A stretch of DNA of 64,000 nt, from assembly GCF_002930645.1 (NCBI RefSeq), contig NZ_PSNW01000013.1, forward strand, positions 1 to 64,000. The letters are read 5' to 3'. The stretch is from Solimonas fluminis (GTDB lineage: Bacteria; Pseudomonadota; Gammaproteobacteria; Nevskiales; Nevskiaceae). The notes under the pieces were generated by a model. It saw only the letters and a list, made by a program, of their open reading frames with translations, had not been told where the DNA came from and did not search any database. Position numbers and translations under genes: made by a program. This document shows, piece by piece, positions 9,123-18,078 of the stretch; within the stretch, counting starts at the first letter, position 1; each line of letters starts with the position of its first letter.

Positions 9123-9148
9123 CCCCTCTCCCGCATGCGGGAGAGGGG
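9123..9148. repeat. Perfect 26-bp palindrome
   Basis: CCCCTCTCCCGCA is followed directly by its reverse complement. It lies 13 bases past the stop of the minus-strand SDR gene (stop 9161-9163) and may end that transcript, though no T-run follows on either strand. A related imperfect CTCTC..CCGCGCGCGGG..GAGAG palindrome occurs at about 54215-54238. The rest of 9051-9160 holds nothing recognisable. Confidence 0.5.
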
Positions 9149-9160
9149 ACCGAGAGGGCA

Positions 9161-9991
9161 TCAGGCAATGCCGTAGTACCCCGCGATCATCCGCTCGAAC
9201 CAGCGCTGCGGCAGCAGCTTCCTCAGCACGCCCACGGCGAAGCGCTGTGCCAGCGGTCCGACGAGGTGCCGCAGCTTCGGATCGCGCGCCTCGATGATCT
9301 TCTCCAGCCGCCAGGCGATGGCCTCCGGCGTGGCGCCGCCCTGTTCATCCTTTTCCATCACCTCCACGGCGGTGCACAGGGCCTTGTGGTAGGGGCCCTG
9401 GGCCGCGGCGGCGGCCATGCGGCGTTCGGCGGTGAAGCCGGTGCGGAAGTCGCCGGGCTCGATCATCGCCACCCGGATGCCGAGGGGGCGCAGTTCCATG
9501 CGCAGGGATTCGGTCATGCCCTCCACCGCGAACTTGCTGGCGCTGTAGAGTCCCTGGAAGGGGATCGACACCAGCCCGCCCATCGAGCTGATGTTGACGA
9601 TGCAGCCGGAGCCTTGGCGCCGCAGCGTGGGTAGCACGGCCTGGCAGACGCGAAGCACGCCGAAGAAATTGGCGTCCAGCTGTTCCTGGGCCTCGGCGAT
9701 GCTGGTGTCCTCCACCGAGCCGGCGATGCCCCAGCCCGCATTGTTCACGACCACGTCGATGCGGCCTTCGCGGGCCAGCACCAGCTCCACGGCCCGCCGC
9801 ACCGACTCCTCCGAGGTGACGTCCATCGCGATCAGTCGCAGGCCAGGGCCGGGTTCCGGCGGCAGCGCTGCCGCGCGGCGGCTGGTGCCGTAGACGCGGT
9901 AGCCGAGTCCCTGCAGGTACTCGGCGCAGGCCTTGCCGATGCCGGAGGAGGCGCCGGTGATCAGGACGACGCGCGGGGAAGCAGGCTTCAT
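9161..9991 (-). CDS. Short-chain dehydrogenase/reductase
   Basis: 276 residues, the usual length for classical SDRs. The cofactor motif TGASSGIG is at residues 14-21, NNAG in the middle of the Rossmann fold, and the catalytic Ser and YxxxK appear as NISSMGG and YSASK. An Arg in GTSRR after the second strand suggests NADP(H) preference. The closest naming would be oxidoreductase or retinol-dehydrogenase-like; the substrate is unknown. It stands alone on the minus strand, divergent from the cytochrome c gene with 178 bases between. Confidence 0.85.
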   Translation of the reverse strand: MKPASPRVVLITGASSGIGKACAEYLQGLGYRVYGTSRRAAALPPEPGPGLRLIAMDVTSEESVRRAVELVLAREGRIDVVVNNAGWGIAGSVEDTSIAEAQEQLDANFFGVLRVCQAVLPTLRRQGSGCIVNISSMGGLVSIPFQGLYSASKFAVEGMTESLRMELRPLGIRVAMIEPGDFRTGFTAERRMAAAAAQGPYHKALCTAVEVMEKDEQGGATPEAIAWRLEKIIEARDPKLRHLVGPLAQRFAVGVLRKLLPQRWFERMIAGYYGIA

Positions 9992-10169
9992 GGTGCGGGA
10001 ACTCGCCAGGTCGGTCAGGTTGCGGAGCTTACTGTGCCCTGCGGCCGCGCCGGGAGGACTGCGTCACAGCCGTCCGCGGCGAACCCCCTGGGCGTCCGCC
10101 GCGGTGCTCGTGACGGCGAGGGCGGGGGCCTAGCATGCTCGCCACGATATCCGGGTCGGAGGGGACCTC

Positions 10170-10535
10170 ATGCGCATCGAATCGGCGGGCCGGGCCTTGA
10201 TGCCCGCGCTGCTCCTGCTGCTGGCCGCCTGCGGCAAGACCGAGGCGCCGTCGGCGCCCGCCCCGGCGGCTTCTGTTCCCGCCACGGCCAGCGCCGAGTT
10301 GCAGGCGCTCTACGACCGCAGCTGCAAGGCTTGCCATGCCGTGCCGGGTACCGGCGCGCCTCTGAGCGGCAACGCCCAGGCCTGGGCGCCACGGGTGGCG
10401 CAGGGCATCGATACCCTGCTGGACCACACCATCGGCGGCTACAACGCCATGCCGCCGATGGGCGCCTGCATGGACTGCACGGAAGAACAGTTCGAGGAGC
10501 TGATCGAGCTGATGTCCGGCACCACTTTCGACTGA
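10170..10535 (+). CDS. Cytochrome c5-like lipoprotein
   Basis: 121 residues. A signal peptide ends in a lipobox with Cys21 (LLAAC), so the protein should be lipid-anchored in the periplasm. The heme site CKACH is at 52-56. The axial Met is expected in MPPMGACMDC (94-103), where the two cysteines match the extra pair of cytochrome c5-type proteins. GGAGGGG precedes the ATG. The stop is seven bases before a Tat-exported FAD oxidase, making this the obvious electron acceptor for that enzyme. Confidence 0.88.
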   Translation: MRIESAGRALMPALLLLLAACGKTEAPSAPAPAASVPATASAELQALYDRSCKACHAVPGTGAPLSGNAQAWAPRVAQGIDTLLDHTIGGYNAMPPMGACMDCTEEQFEELIELMSGTTFD

Positions 10536-10542
10536 GCGCCCG

Positions 10543-11931
10543 ATGAGCCTGTCCCGACGTGAACTGATCAAGGGCCTGGCCCTGGTGGGCGCTGCCGGCG
10601 CCATGGGCTTGCCGGGGCTCGCCGCCGCGGCGCGGCGCAACCGCACCATCGTCTGGCGCAACTGGTCCGGTGCGCAGAGCTGCATTCCGGCAGCGCGCCT
10701 GGGGCCGGCCAGCGAGGCAGCCCTGGCCGAACTGCTGCGCGCCAGCCGCGACGTCGTCCGTCCGGTGGGAGCGGGGCATTCCTTCAGCGCCCTGGTGCCC
10801 ACCGACGGCACCCTGGTTTCGCTGGCGCGCCTCAGCGGCATGATCGGGCAGGATGCGGCGAAGCAGCAGTCGGAGTGGTGGGGCGGTACGCCGATGTCGC
10901 AGATGGGCGCGCCGCTGAAGGCGGCGGGCCTGGCGCTGACCAACATGGCGGACATCGACTACCAGAGCCTGGCCGGCGCCATCGCCACCGCCACCCATGG
11001 GACCGGCGTCGGCTTCGGCTCCTACTCCACGCAGGTCGCGGGCCTGCGGCTGGTCACGGCTTCCGGCGAGATGCTGGATTGCGACGCGCGGAACCGCCCC
11101 GAGGTCTTCAACGCCGCGCGCGTTTCGCTCGGCGCCCTGGGCTTCGTCACGCGGGTGAAGTTGCAGAACCGCCCGGCTTTCCGCCTGCGCGAGAAGATGT
11201 GGATCCAGAAGACCGAGGAAATCCTGGAAGGCATCGACGAGCACCGCCGCGGCAACCGGCACTGGGAGATGCACGTGCTCACGCACTCCGACTACGCCGC
11301 CGCGGTATCGCTGAACGAGACCACGGATGCGCCGAGTCCGCCGCCGGCCGACCCGGAGGCGGAGGGCGGCAACGAATATATCAAGTGGATCGCGCGGCTC
11401 GACAAGTACGGCAGCGACTGGCCGGCCGCGCGCCGCGCACTGCTGAACCTGGTGGCTTCCACCGCCGGCTTCGAGGAGCGCGTGGGCGAGTCCTACGAGG
11501 TGTTCGCCAATGTGCGCAACGTACGCTTCAACGAGATGGAATATTCGGTGCCGTCCGAGGCGGGCCCGGCCTGCCTGCGCGAAATCCTGGCGCTGATCGA
11601 CAAGAAACGCCTGCCGACCTGGTTCCCCATCGAATACCGCTACATCCAGGGCGATGAGCTGCCGATCTCGATGTTCGAGGGCGGCGAGCGCTGCGCCATC
11701 TCGATCCACCAGCACTACACGATGGACTATCACAACTACTTCGCCGAGATCGAGCCGATCTTCTGGAAGCATGGCGGCCGTCCGCACTGGGGCAAGCTGC
11801 ACTCGTTGAACGCGCGCCAGCTGCAGAAGCTCTATCCGCGCTGGAAGGAGTTCACCGAGGTGCGGCAGGCGCTGGATCCGCAGGGGCGCTTCCTGAATGC
11901 GCATCTGCGGTCCATATTGGGCGTGGCATGA
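10543..11931 (+). CDS. Tat-exported FAD-linked lactone/aldonolactone oxidoreductase
   Basis: 462 residues of the VAO/PCMH flavoprotein family, most like D-arabinono-1,4-lactone and L-gulonolactone oxidases. A twin-arginine signal (SRRELIKG, then a hydrophobic stretch to about residue 30) sends it folded to the periplasm. The FAD domain has GAGHSFS with H79, the usual covalent-flavin histidine, and ATATHGTG. The C-terminal ALO domain ends with HWGK. Its position seven bases after a cytochrome c lipoprotein suggests it passes electrons to the respiratory chain rather than to oxygen; that is inference. The natural substrate is unknown. Confidence 0.88.
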   Translation: MSLSRRELIKGLALVGAAGAMGLPGLAAAARRNRTIVWRNWSGAQSCIPAARLGPASEAALAELLRASRDVVRPVGAGHSFSALVPTDGTLVSLARLSGMIGQDAAKQQSEWWGGTPMSQMGAPLKAAGLALTNMADIDYQSLAGAIATATHGTGVGFGSYSTQVAGLRLVTASGEMLDCDARNRPEVFNAARVSLGALGFVTRVKLQNRPAFRLREKMWIQKTEEILEGIDEHRRGNRHWEMHVLTHSDYAAAVSLNETTDAPSPPPADPEAEGGNEYIKWIARLDKYGSDWPAARRALLNLVASTAGFEERVGESYEVFANVRNVRFNEMEYSVPSEAGPACLREILALIDKKRLPTWFPIEYRYIQGDELPISMFEGGERCAISIHQHYTMDYHNYFAEIEPIFWKHGGRPHWGKLHSLNARQLQKLYPRWKEFTEVRQALDPQGRFLNAHLRSILGVA

Positions 11932-12058
11932 ACCGCCGGGCCGCCCGGACGTTCATGCCGAACCTGTCGCAGCACGGGCGGCCCCACCGGCGGCCACTGC
12001 CGTTCACCCGTCGGCAGGCGCAGGGCGAACGGCAGGCCAGGCAGGGAGGTGAGCAAGG

Positions 12059-13321
12059 ATGAAACGCCGCCATTTCGTGATCGGTGCGGCCGCGCTGGGC
12101 GCCGGGGCGGCGCTGGCGCTGCGTCCGCGCGCGGAGGCCCAGCCGCATGACGACTACTTCCGCGCGCTCAACCAGGAACTGCGCCGCAACGGTCCTGCGC
12201 GGCCCTGCCTGCTGATCGACCTGGACCGCCTGGATCGCAACATCGCCGCGGTCATGGCCTCGGTGCGCGCGCCCAGGCATTACCGCGTGGTGGAAAAGTC
12301 GTTGCCCAGCCCGAAGCTGCTGGAGTACATCATGGGCAAGGCCGGCACGAACCGGCTGATGTCCTTCCACCAGCCCTTCGCCAACGCCGACGCCCGCCTG
12401 TTCCCGGCCTGTGACATCCTGGCCGGCAAGCCCCTGCCGGTGCGTTCGGCAGAGCGCTTCTACCGCGAGCTGCAGGGATCCTTCGATCCGGCCCGGCAGA
12501 TGCAGTGGCTGGTCGATACGCCGGAGCGCCTGCGGCAGTACCTGGAGCTGGCGCAGGGCCTGGGGACGAGGCTGCGGATCAACATCGAGATCGACGTCGG
12601 CCTGCACCGCGGCGGCGTGGCCGACGACGGCACGCTGGCAGGCATGCTGGCGCTGGTCGAGGCGCAGCCGCAGCGGCTGGAGTTCGCCGGCTTCATGGGC
12701 TACGACCCGCACGTCACCGCGCTGCCGTGCTTCGCCGGCTCGCGCGAGGAACTGTTCGCCGACGCGATGCGCCGCTACGGCGAGCGCGTGGACTTCCTGC
12801 GTCGCCAGCATCCGGCGCTGTGGCACGAAGGGCTGACGCTCAACACCGCCGGAAGCCCCACCTACAAGCTGCACGAGCAGGAGAACCTCTGCAACGACAT
12901 CTCCGTCGGCTCGGCCCTGCTCAAGCCCACGCATTTCGACATCGACACGCTGGCGGAGCACGTGCCCGCCGCCTTCATCGCCACGCCGGTGCTGAAGGCC
13001 GTGGGGCCGCTGAGCCTGCCGGCGCTGGACGGCCTGTCGCGCCTGGCGCGCGCCTGGGACCCGAATGCGCGCGAGATGTTCTTCGTCTACGGCGGCAACT
13101 GGAGGGCGGACTACGAGTCGCCGCGGGGGCTGCGCCGCAACGGGCTCTATGGCCAAAGCTCCAACCAGGAGAACGTTACCGCGTCCCCCGGCACCGGCCT
13201 GTCCGTGGATGACCATGTCTTCCTGCGACCGCAACAGTCCGAGGCGGTGCTGCTGGAGTTCGGGGACTTGCTTGCCGTCCGCGGCGGGCGCATCGTCGAG
13301 CAGTGGCCGGTGCTGGCCTAG
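12059..13321 (+). CDS. Tat-exported fold-III PLP enzyme (alanine racemase/D-threonine aldolase-like)
   Basis: 420 residues. It has a twin-arginine-like signal (KRRHFVIG plus an Ala/Leu stretch ending near AEAQ) followed by an alanine-racemase N-terminal barrel. The putative PLP lysine is in VVEKSLPSPK, the position of the lysine in RPHxKTH of D-threonine aldolases and D-serine dehydratases. The C-terminal domain lacks the HxC/HxD zinc pair of D-serine dehydratases; the corresponding region reads RPQQSEAVLLEFG. Related proteins are annotated as DSD1-family or amino-acid racemases. GGGAGGT precedes the ATG. A periplasmic, folded-exported PLP enzyme would be unusual. Confidence 0.78.
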   Translation: MKRRHFVIGAAALGAGAALALRPRAEAQPHDDYFRALNQELRRNGPARPCLLIDLDRLDRNIAAVMASVRAPRHYRVVEKSLPSPKLLEYIMGKAGTNRLMSFHQPFANADARLFPACDILAGKPLPVRSAERFYRELQGSFDPARQMQWLVDTPERLRQYLELAQGLGTRLRINIEIDVGLHRGGVADDGTLAGMLALVEAQPQRLEFAGFMGYDPHVTALPCFAGSREELFADAMRRYGERVDFLRRQHPALWHEGLTLNTAGSPTYKLHEQENLCNDISVGSALLKPTHFDIDTLAEHVPAAFIATPVLKAVGPLSLPALDGLSRLARAWDPNAREMFFVYGGNWRADYESPRGLRRNGLYGQSSNQENVTASPGTGLSVDDHVFLRPQQSEAVLLEFGDLLAVRGGRIVEQWPVLA

Positions 13322-13394
13322 GGCCGCCGCAGCGGCCGCGGTTCACCATGACAAATCCAAGCCGGCAGAACCGGCGTACAGGGAGAGGGTCTCC

Positions 13395-15818
13395 ATGAGA
13401 ATCGACATTGCCTCCGCCGCGGCCCTGCTGCTGGCGGCCGCGCTGGCCGGCTGCGGCGGCCGCAGTTCAGAGCCGGAAGGTGGCTCGATGCGCTCCGCCC
13501 CCCTGGCAGATCCGCAGCGCGCGGCCTGCGTGACGAAGAGCCCCTACCTGAAGGTGGGGGCAGGCCTGGACGCCCCGGGCCGCCTGGACGTGGCGGTGCC
13601 GCGCGTCGGCGAGCCGGCCATCTGCAAGGGCAACCGGCAGTTCCGCTTCGGCTCCGGCCTGCACGACATCACCGGCGTGGTGGCCAACACCAGCGGCATG
13701 GGCTGGGAGAACCCGGCGCAAGTCTTCGCCGGCCTGCACCAGCGCCAGTACGCGCGCGCCTTCGCCATCGAATCGCCCTGCAACGGCAGGCGTGTGATGG
13801 TGGTGGTGGCCGATATCGGCATCATGACCGGTGCCCTGCGCACGCAGGTGCTGGCTGCCATCGCCGCCGATCCCGGGCTGGCCTCGCGTTACGGTGCCGA
13901 CAACCTGATGCTGTCGGCCACGCATACCCACCAGGGGCCGGCGGGCTACTCGCACCATCTGGCGCACAACCTGCTGCACTTCGGCTTCGACGCGACCACC
14001 TTCCAGGCCATTGCCGGCGGCATGTTCGAGGCCGTGAAGCGCGCCGACGCCAACCTGCAGGCGCATCCGGAGACGGCGTCCATCGGCCTGTCCTCGGGCG
14101 AGCTGCTCGACGCCAGCATCCAGCGCTCCGCTTCCGCGTACGAGATGAACGCCGAGGCCGAGCGCCGCGAATTCCTCAACGCGCGCGGCGAGGAGGTGCG
14201 CAACAACAAGCGCATGGTGCAGCTCAACCTGGTGCGCGGCGACGGCTCCGCGGTCGGCATCCTCAACTGGTTTGGCGTGCATGCCACCGTGATGGGGCCG
14301 ACGCAACACCTGGTCAGCTCCGACAACAAGGGCTACGCGGCGCTGGGCTTCGAGCGCATCATGAAGACACGCTACGACGCCGAGCCGGGCACGGACAGCT
14401 TCGTCGCCGCCTTTGCGCAGGCCGATCAGGGCGACGCCTCGCCCAATCTCTTCATCCTGGAGCGGCCGCACCCGGACCCGACGCGCGGCGGCGGTGCCGA
14501 CGATGCCGAGTCCAACGCCATCTCCGGCACCAAGCACCTGGCCAAGGCGCTGGAGCTGTACGCCCGCGGCGCGGCCTTGTCGGGTCCGGTGGACTACCGC
14601 CTGTTCCATGTGAGGATGGACGAGGTCGAAGTGACCGACCCGGTAGTGCTGGCCAGCCTCCGGCACCCGGAGGAGCTGGACGCGGAAGTCAAGCGCACCT
14701 GCTCGCCGGCGCTGGGCCCTTCGTTCGCGGCGGGCGCCGAGGATGGCCCGGGTCCGGCGGTGGAGGGCGTCAGCTGCGCGGCGGGTTTCGACGTGCTGGC
14801 GGCCGCCGTGGCGGATTTCCAGACCCTGCTCGCCATCCGCCCGCCGGAGGCGGTCGGGCTGCCTCCCGCGATCCTGCCGCTGAATCTTGTGTCCACGGCC
14901 TTGCTCTGCAACCTGCAGTACCTGCCGCCCACGCCGGTGCTGGGCGATTTCTCCTGCCAGGCCGAGAAGCCGGTGGCGCTGCCGCTGTCCGCCGCCGGCA
15001 TACCGGCCGAGCCGCTGGTGCTTCCGTTCCAGGTGATCCGCCTCGGCAATCTCGCGCTGGTCGGCCTGCCCTGGGAGGTGCCGACCATGTCGGCGCGGCG
15101 CATCCGCAAGCAGATGCTGGAGGTACTGGCGCCGGTGGGCGTGGATACCGTGGTGGTGGCGCCGCTGACCAACGACTTCGTGCATTACCTGCCGACGCGC
15201 GAGGAGTATGCCGCGCAGCAGTACGAGGGCGCCTCGAACATCTTCGGCCCCTGGACGCTGGCGGCGGTGCAGCAGGAACTGCGCCGCCTGGCGCTGACGA
15301 TGCGCGACGGCCAGCCGGCTCCGGAGGGGCCGGCCTACGTCGAGGGCAACCCGGTGCTGCTGCGCACGCCCTATGTCCCTGCCGATCTGCCGCTGCCGCG
15401 CGCCTTCGGCACGCTGGTGACGGACGCGCCAGCGACGGCGACGCCGGGCGAGACGGTGACCGCCGCCTTCCAGGCCGGCCATCCGCGCAACGACCTGCGC
15501 ACGCAGCGGAGCTACGTCTACGCCGAACGCCAGAAGGCCGACGGAAGCTGGGAGGTGGTGGCCCAGGATCGCGATCCGGAGCTGCTGTTCGTCTGGAAGC
15601 CCGCGGTGCCGCAGGTGCTGCCGGTGGACCTGCCGGTGATGGGCAGCGGTCTGTCCTCCACGGCCGAGGCGGTCTGGCAGATTCCCAGGAACACGCCGGC
15701 CGGCACCTATCGCCTGCGCCTGGAGGGAGCGGCGCAGACGCTGGTGCTGCCCAGGGCCAGCTACACCGGCATCTCCAGCCCGTTCAAGGTCGGCGCACCG
15801 GTTTCGGACTGCCCCTGA
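13395..15818 (+). CDS. Neutral ceramidase-like lipoprotein
   Basis: 807 residues. The signal peptide has lipobox ALAGC at about residue 19. The neutral/alkaline non-lysosomal ceramidase domain fills most of the chain. SATHTHQGPAGYSHH carries the zinc-binding histidines. GDASPN contains Ser349, matching the GDVSPN nucleophile motif of bacterial and human neutral ceramidases. A smaller C-terminal immunoglobulin-like domain starts near residue 670. The start at 13395 follows GGGAGAGGG. Expected reaction: ceramide to sphingosine plus fatty acid, or a related N-acyl lipid. It sits among other exported lipid hydrolases. Confidence 0.85.
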   Translation: MRIDIASAAALLLAAALAGCGGRSSEPEGGSMRSAPLADPQRAACVTKSPYLKVGAGLDAPGRLDVAVPRVGEPAICKGNRQFRFGSGLHDITGVVANTSGMGWENPAQVFAGLHQRQYARAFAIESPCNGRRVMVVVADIGIMTGALRTQVLAAIAADPGLASRYGADNLMLSATHTHQGPAGYSHHLAHNLLHFGFDATTFQAIAGGMFEAVKRADANLQAHPETASIGLSSGELLDASIQRSASAYEMNAEAERREFLNARGEEVRNNKRMVQLNLVRGDGSAVGILNWFGVHATVMGPTQHLVSSDNKGYAALGFERIMKTRYDAEPGTDSFVAAFAQADQGDASPNLFILERPHPDPTRGGGADDAESNAISGTKHLAKALELYARGAALSGPVDYRLFHVRMDEVEVTDPVVLASLRHPEELDAEVKRTCSPALGPSFAAGAEDGPGPAVEGVSCAAGFDVLAAAVADFQTLLAIRPPEAVGLPPAILPLNLVSTALLCNLQYLPPTPVLGDFSCQAEKPVALPLSAAGIPAEPLVLPFQVIRLGNLALVGLPWEVPTMSARRIRKQMLEVLAPVGVDTVVVAPLTNDFVHYLPTREEYAAQQYEGASNIFGPWTLAAVQQELRRLALTMRDGQPAPEGPAYVEGNPVLLRTPYVPADLPLPRAFGTLVTDAPATATPGETVTAAFQAGHPRNDLRTQRSYVYAERQKADGSWEVVAQDRDPELLFVWKPAVPQVLPVDLPVMGSGLSSTAEAVWQIPRNTPAGTYRLRLEGAAQTLVLPRASYTGISSPFKVGAPVSDCP

Positions 15819-15865
15819 GGCTTCCGGATGGGCTGAATTTCTCCCCTGGATTGTCGTGCTGCCGA

Positions 15866-15896
15866 CAGTCTGCCCCGGCCTCGCCGGGGCAGACTG
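15866..15896. terminator. Strong hairpin between ceramidase and esterase genes
   Basis: CAGTCTGCCCCGG pairs perfectly with its complement across a CCTCG loop (13-bp stem). It begins 48 bases after the ceramidase stop. A T-run is missing, so it may be a terminator, an mRNA-stabilising 3' end or an attenuator for the next gene. Confidence 0.5.
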
Positions 15897-15926
15897 TGCG
15901 CATAACGACAAGATCGAGGAGAGAAG

Positions 15927-17243
15927 ATGGTCCTGCGCCGGCTGATGCCGCTGGTCCTGTGCCTGTTGCTGACCGCCTGCGGCGGCAGCGGGCCGCTCGA
16001 GGCGCCGGCGGCCGTGGAGCGGCAGGCCTGGGTCGGAGCCTGGTCCGCGGCTCCTTACGGGCCTTACCCGCTGGGGCCGCTGAGCGACCTGCTGCCGGTG
16101 CCCCTGCCGCCGGCACTGCCCCTGCCGCCGGTTCCGAGCCTGCTGCCGGGCAACCAGGCGGTGGACCAGAGCTTCCGCATGGTGGTGCGGCCCACGCTGG
16201 GCGGTGAGCGCCTGCGGCTGCGCCTGTCGAACCTCGTCGGGGACCGGCCGCTGCGCATCGGCCCGGTGCGCGTCGCCCGGCGCCTGGCGGGTCCCGCGCT
16301 GGTGCCGGGCAGCGATCGTCCCGTGCTGTTCGGCGGCCAGCCCGAGGTGATCATCGAGCCCGGCGCCGAGGCAGTCAGCGATGCCGTGGACTTCGCCTAT
16401 GCCGTCGGCACCGACCTGGCGGTGTCCTTCCAGGTGATCGGCGAGAGCGGCCCGATCACCTGGCATGCGGTGTCCTTCGCGCTGAACTACGTCGGCCTGC
16501 CGTATCTCGGCGACAGCACGGCCGATCCGGCGGGATTGAGCTTTCCGCAGCCGACGCTGGGCTGGTTCTTCCTCAGCGGGGTCGACGTGCTGGCGCCGCA
16601 GTCCCCGGGCGCCATCGTGGCCATCGGCGATTCGATCACCGACGGTGCCTACTCGGTGCCCGAAACCCATACGCGATGGACCGATTGGTTCGCCGCGCGC
16701 CTGCGAGCCGCGGGCGTCGGGATGGCGGTGCTCAACCAGGGCATCAACAGCAACACGGTCACGCGCGCGCGCGACGGCTTTGCCGGCCCGCCCGCGGTGG
16801 ACCGCTTCGACCGCGATGTCCTCGGCCGCGACGGCGTGCGCTCGGTGGTGATCTTCGAAGGGACCAACGACCTGGCTTCCGGCGTCCCGGCCGAGGAGAT
16901 CCACGCCGCGATCCGGCAGCTCGCGCGGCGCGCCCGGGACGCCGGGCTCTGCGTCGTCGTGGGCACCATCCCGCCGCGCATGGACGTGGCGCTCGGATGG
17001 GAGCCCGGCAGCATGGAGCCGCAGCGCCAGCGCCTGAACGAGCTGATCCGCGCCGACGGGTCCTTCGACGCCCTGGCCGATTTCGAGGCAGCGCTGTCGC
17101 TGCCGGGCATGCCCTCGCTGCCGAACGCGGCGCTGTACTTTCCGGACCTGCTGCACCCGAATTCCGTCGGTTTCGCCGCGCTGGCCGAAGCCGTGCCGCT
17201 GGAGGCGCTGGTGCCGCCGCCGGCGGGTCATTGCAAACCTTGA
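15927..17243 (+). CDS. SGNH/GDSL-family esterase lipoprotein
   Basis: 438 residues. A lipoprotein signal (LLLTAC) leads a proline-rich N-terminal region of about 90 residues and an SGNH hydrolase domain. The nucleophile is S236 in IGDSITDG, and the catalytic pair is D407 and H410 in DLLHPN. An Asn in EGTNDL supplies the block III residue. Such enzymes cleave acyl or acetyl esters of lipids or sugars. The long N-terminal half resembles the double-domain GDSL esterases that bind carbohydrate. The gene lies in the secreted-hydrolase run, downstream of the ceramidase. Confidence 0.87.
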   Translation: MVLRRLMPLVLCLLLTACGGSGPLEAPAAVERQAWVGAWSAAPYGPYPLGPLSDLLPVPLPPALPLPPVPSLLPGNQAVDQSFRMVVRPTLGGERLRLRLSNLVGDRPLRIGPVRVARRLAGPALVPGSDRPVLFGGQPEVIIEPGAEAVSDAVDFAYAVGTDLAVSFQVIGESGPITWHAVSFALNYVGLPYLGDSTADPAGLSFPQPTLGWFFLSGVDVLAPQSPGAIVAIGDSITDGAYSVPETHTRWTDWFAARLRAAGVGMAVLNQGINSNTVTRARDGFAGPPAVDRFDRDVLGRDGVRSVVIFEGTNDLASGVPAEEIHAAIRQLARRARDAGLCVVVGTIPPRMDVALGWEPGSMEPQRQRLNELIRADGSFDALADFEAALSLPGMPSLPNAALYFPDLLHPNSVGFAALAEAVPLEALVPPPAGHCKP

Positions 17244-17256
17244 AGGAGTGGCAGAC

Positions 17257-18054
17257 ATGACGCAGCTTGCAGGGAAGATCGTGTGGATCACCGGTGCCTC
17301 CAGCGGCATCGGCGAGGGCCTGGCGCAGCAGGCCTCGCAGCGCGGGGCGAAGCTGGTGCTCAGCTCGCGGCGCGAGGCGGAGCTGGAGCGCGTGCGCCGG
17401 GCCCTGCCGCGGCCGCAGGACGTGGCGCTGCTGCCGCTGGACCTGTCATGCCTGGTGGACCCCGAGGACGCGGCGCGCCGCGCCGCCGCCTTCTTCGGCC
17501 CGGTGGACGTGCTGGCCAACAACGCCGGCATCTCGCAGCGCACCACCGCGCTGGAGACGCCGATGGCGGCCTACCGCCAGATCATGGAGGTGGACTTCTT
17601 CGCCCCGGTGGCGCTGACCAAGGCCCTGCTGCCGGGCATGGTGGCGCGGGGATCGGGCCACGTGGTGACGGTCAGCAGCGTGTTCGGCCACATCGCGATG
17701 GCGCGGCGTACGGCCTACGCGGCTGCCAAGCACGCGCTGCACGGCTTCTACGACAGCGCCCGCATCGAGCTGGGGCAGCAGGGCGTCCGCTTCACCCTGG
17801 TCTGCCCGGGTTTCGTGCGCACGAATGTCTCGGCCAATGCCCTGGGGCCGGACGGCAAGCCCTGGGGACAGGTCGACAAGGAGATCGGCGGCGGCATGGA
17901 CCCGGCGGTCTGCGCCGAGCGCATCTGGCAGGCGGTGGAGCAGGACCGCTACGAGGTCATGATCGCCGGCAAGGAGGCGATCGCGGTCTACTTCAAGCGC
18001 TTCCTGCCCCTGACCGCGTACACCGCCTTTGCGCGGAGGCTCAAGGTGATGTAG
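17257..18054 (+). CDS. Short-chain dehydrogenase (DHRS7-like)
   Basis: 265 residues. TGASSGIG near the start, NNAG, the active-site serines in TVSSVFG and YAAAK give a complete SDR. SSRRE after beta-strand 2 suggests NADP(H). The ATG at 17257 is chosen because AAGGAG is eight bases upstream; a GTG at 17248 lies inside that ribosome-binding site. Eukaryotic DHRS7-type SDRs act on steroids, retinoids and lipid ketones; the substrate here is unknown. It sits between an esterase and a phosphoesterase on the same strand. Confidence 0.85.
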   Translation: MTQLAGKIVWITGASSGIGEGLAQQASQRGAKLVLSSRREAELERVRRALPRPQDVALLPLDLSCLVDPEDAARRAAAFFGPVDVLANNAGISQRTTALETPMAAYRQIMEVDFFAPVALTKALLPGMVARGSGHVVTVSSVFGHIAMARRTAYAAAKHALHGFYDSARIELGQQGVRFTLVCPGFVRTNVSANALGPDGKPWGQVDKEIGGGMDPAVCAERIWQAVEQDRYEVMIAGKEAIAVYFKRFLPLTAYTAFARRLKVM

Positions 18055-18078
18055 ACCTAGACGCAGAGGAGGGGCCAC

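Noticed and set aside
8494-9168. A 224-residue repetitive open frame over the palindrome array
   Set aside because: The 159-bp unit is a multiple of three, so any open frame repeats. No ribosome-binding site and no composition typical of protein.
13467-17546. A 1359-residue open frame on the minus strand
   Set aside because: It runs antisense to the ceramidase and esterase genes, which have signal peptides and catalytic motifs. Its own sequence is rich in Arg, Gln and His without any domain, typical of a high-GC shadow frame.
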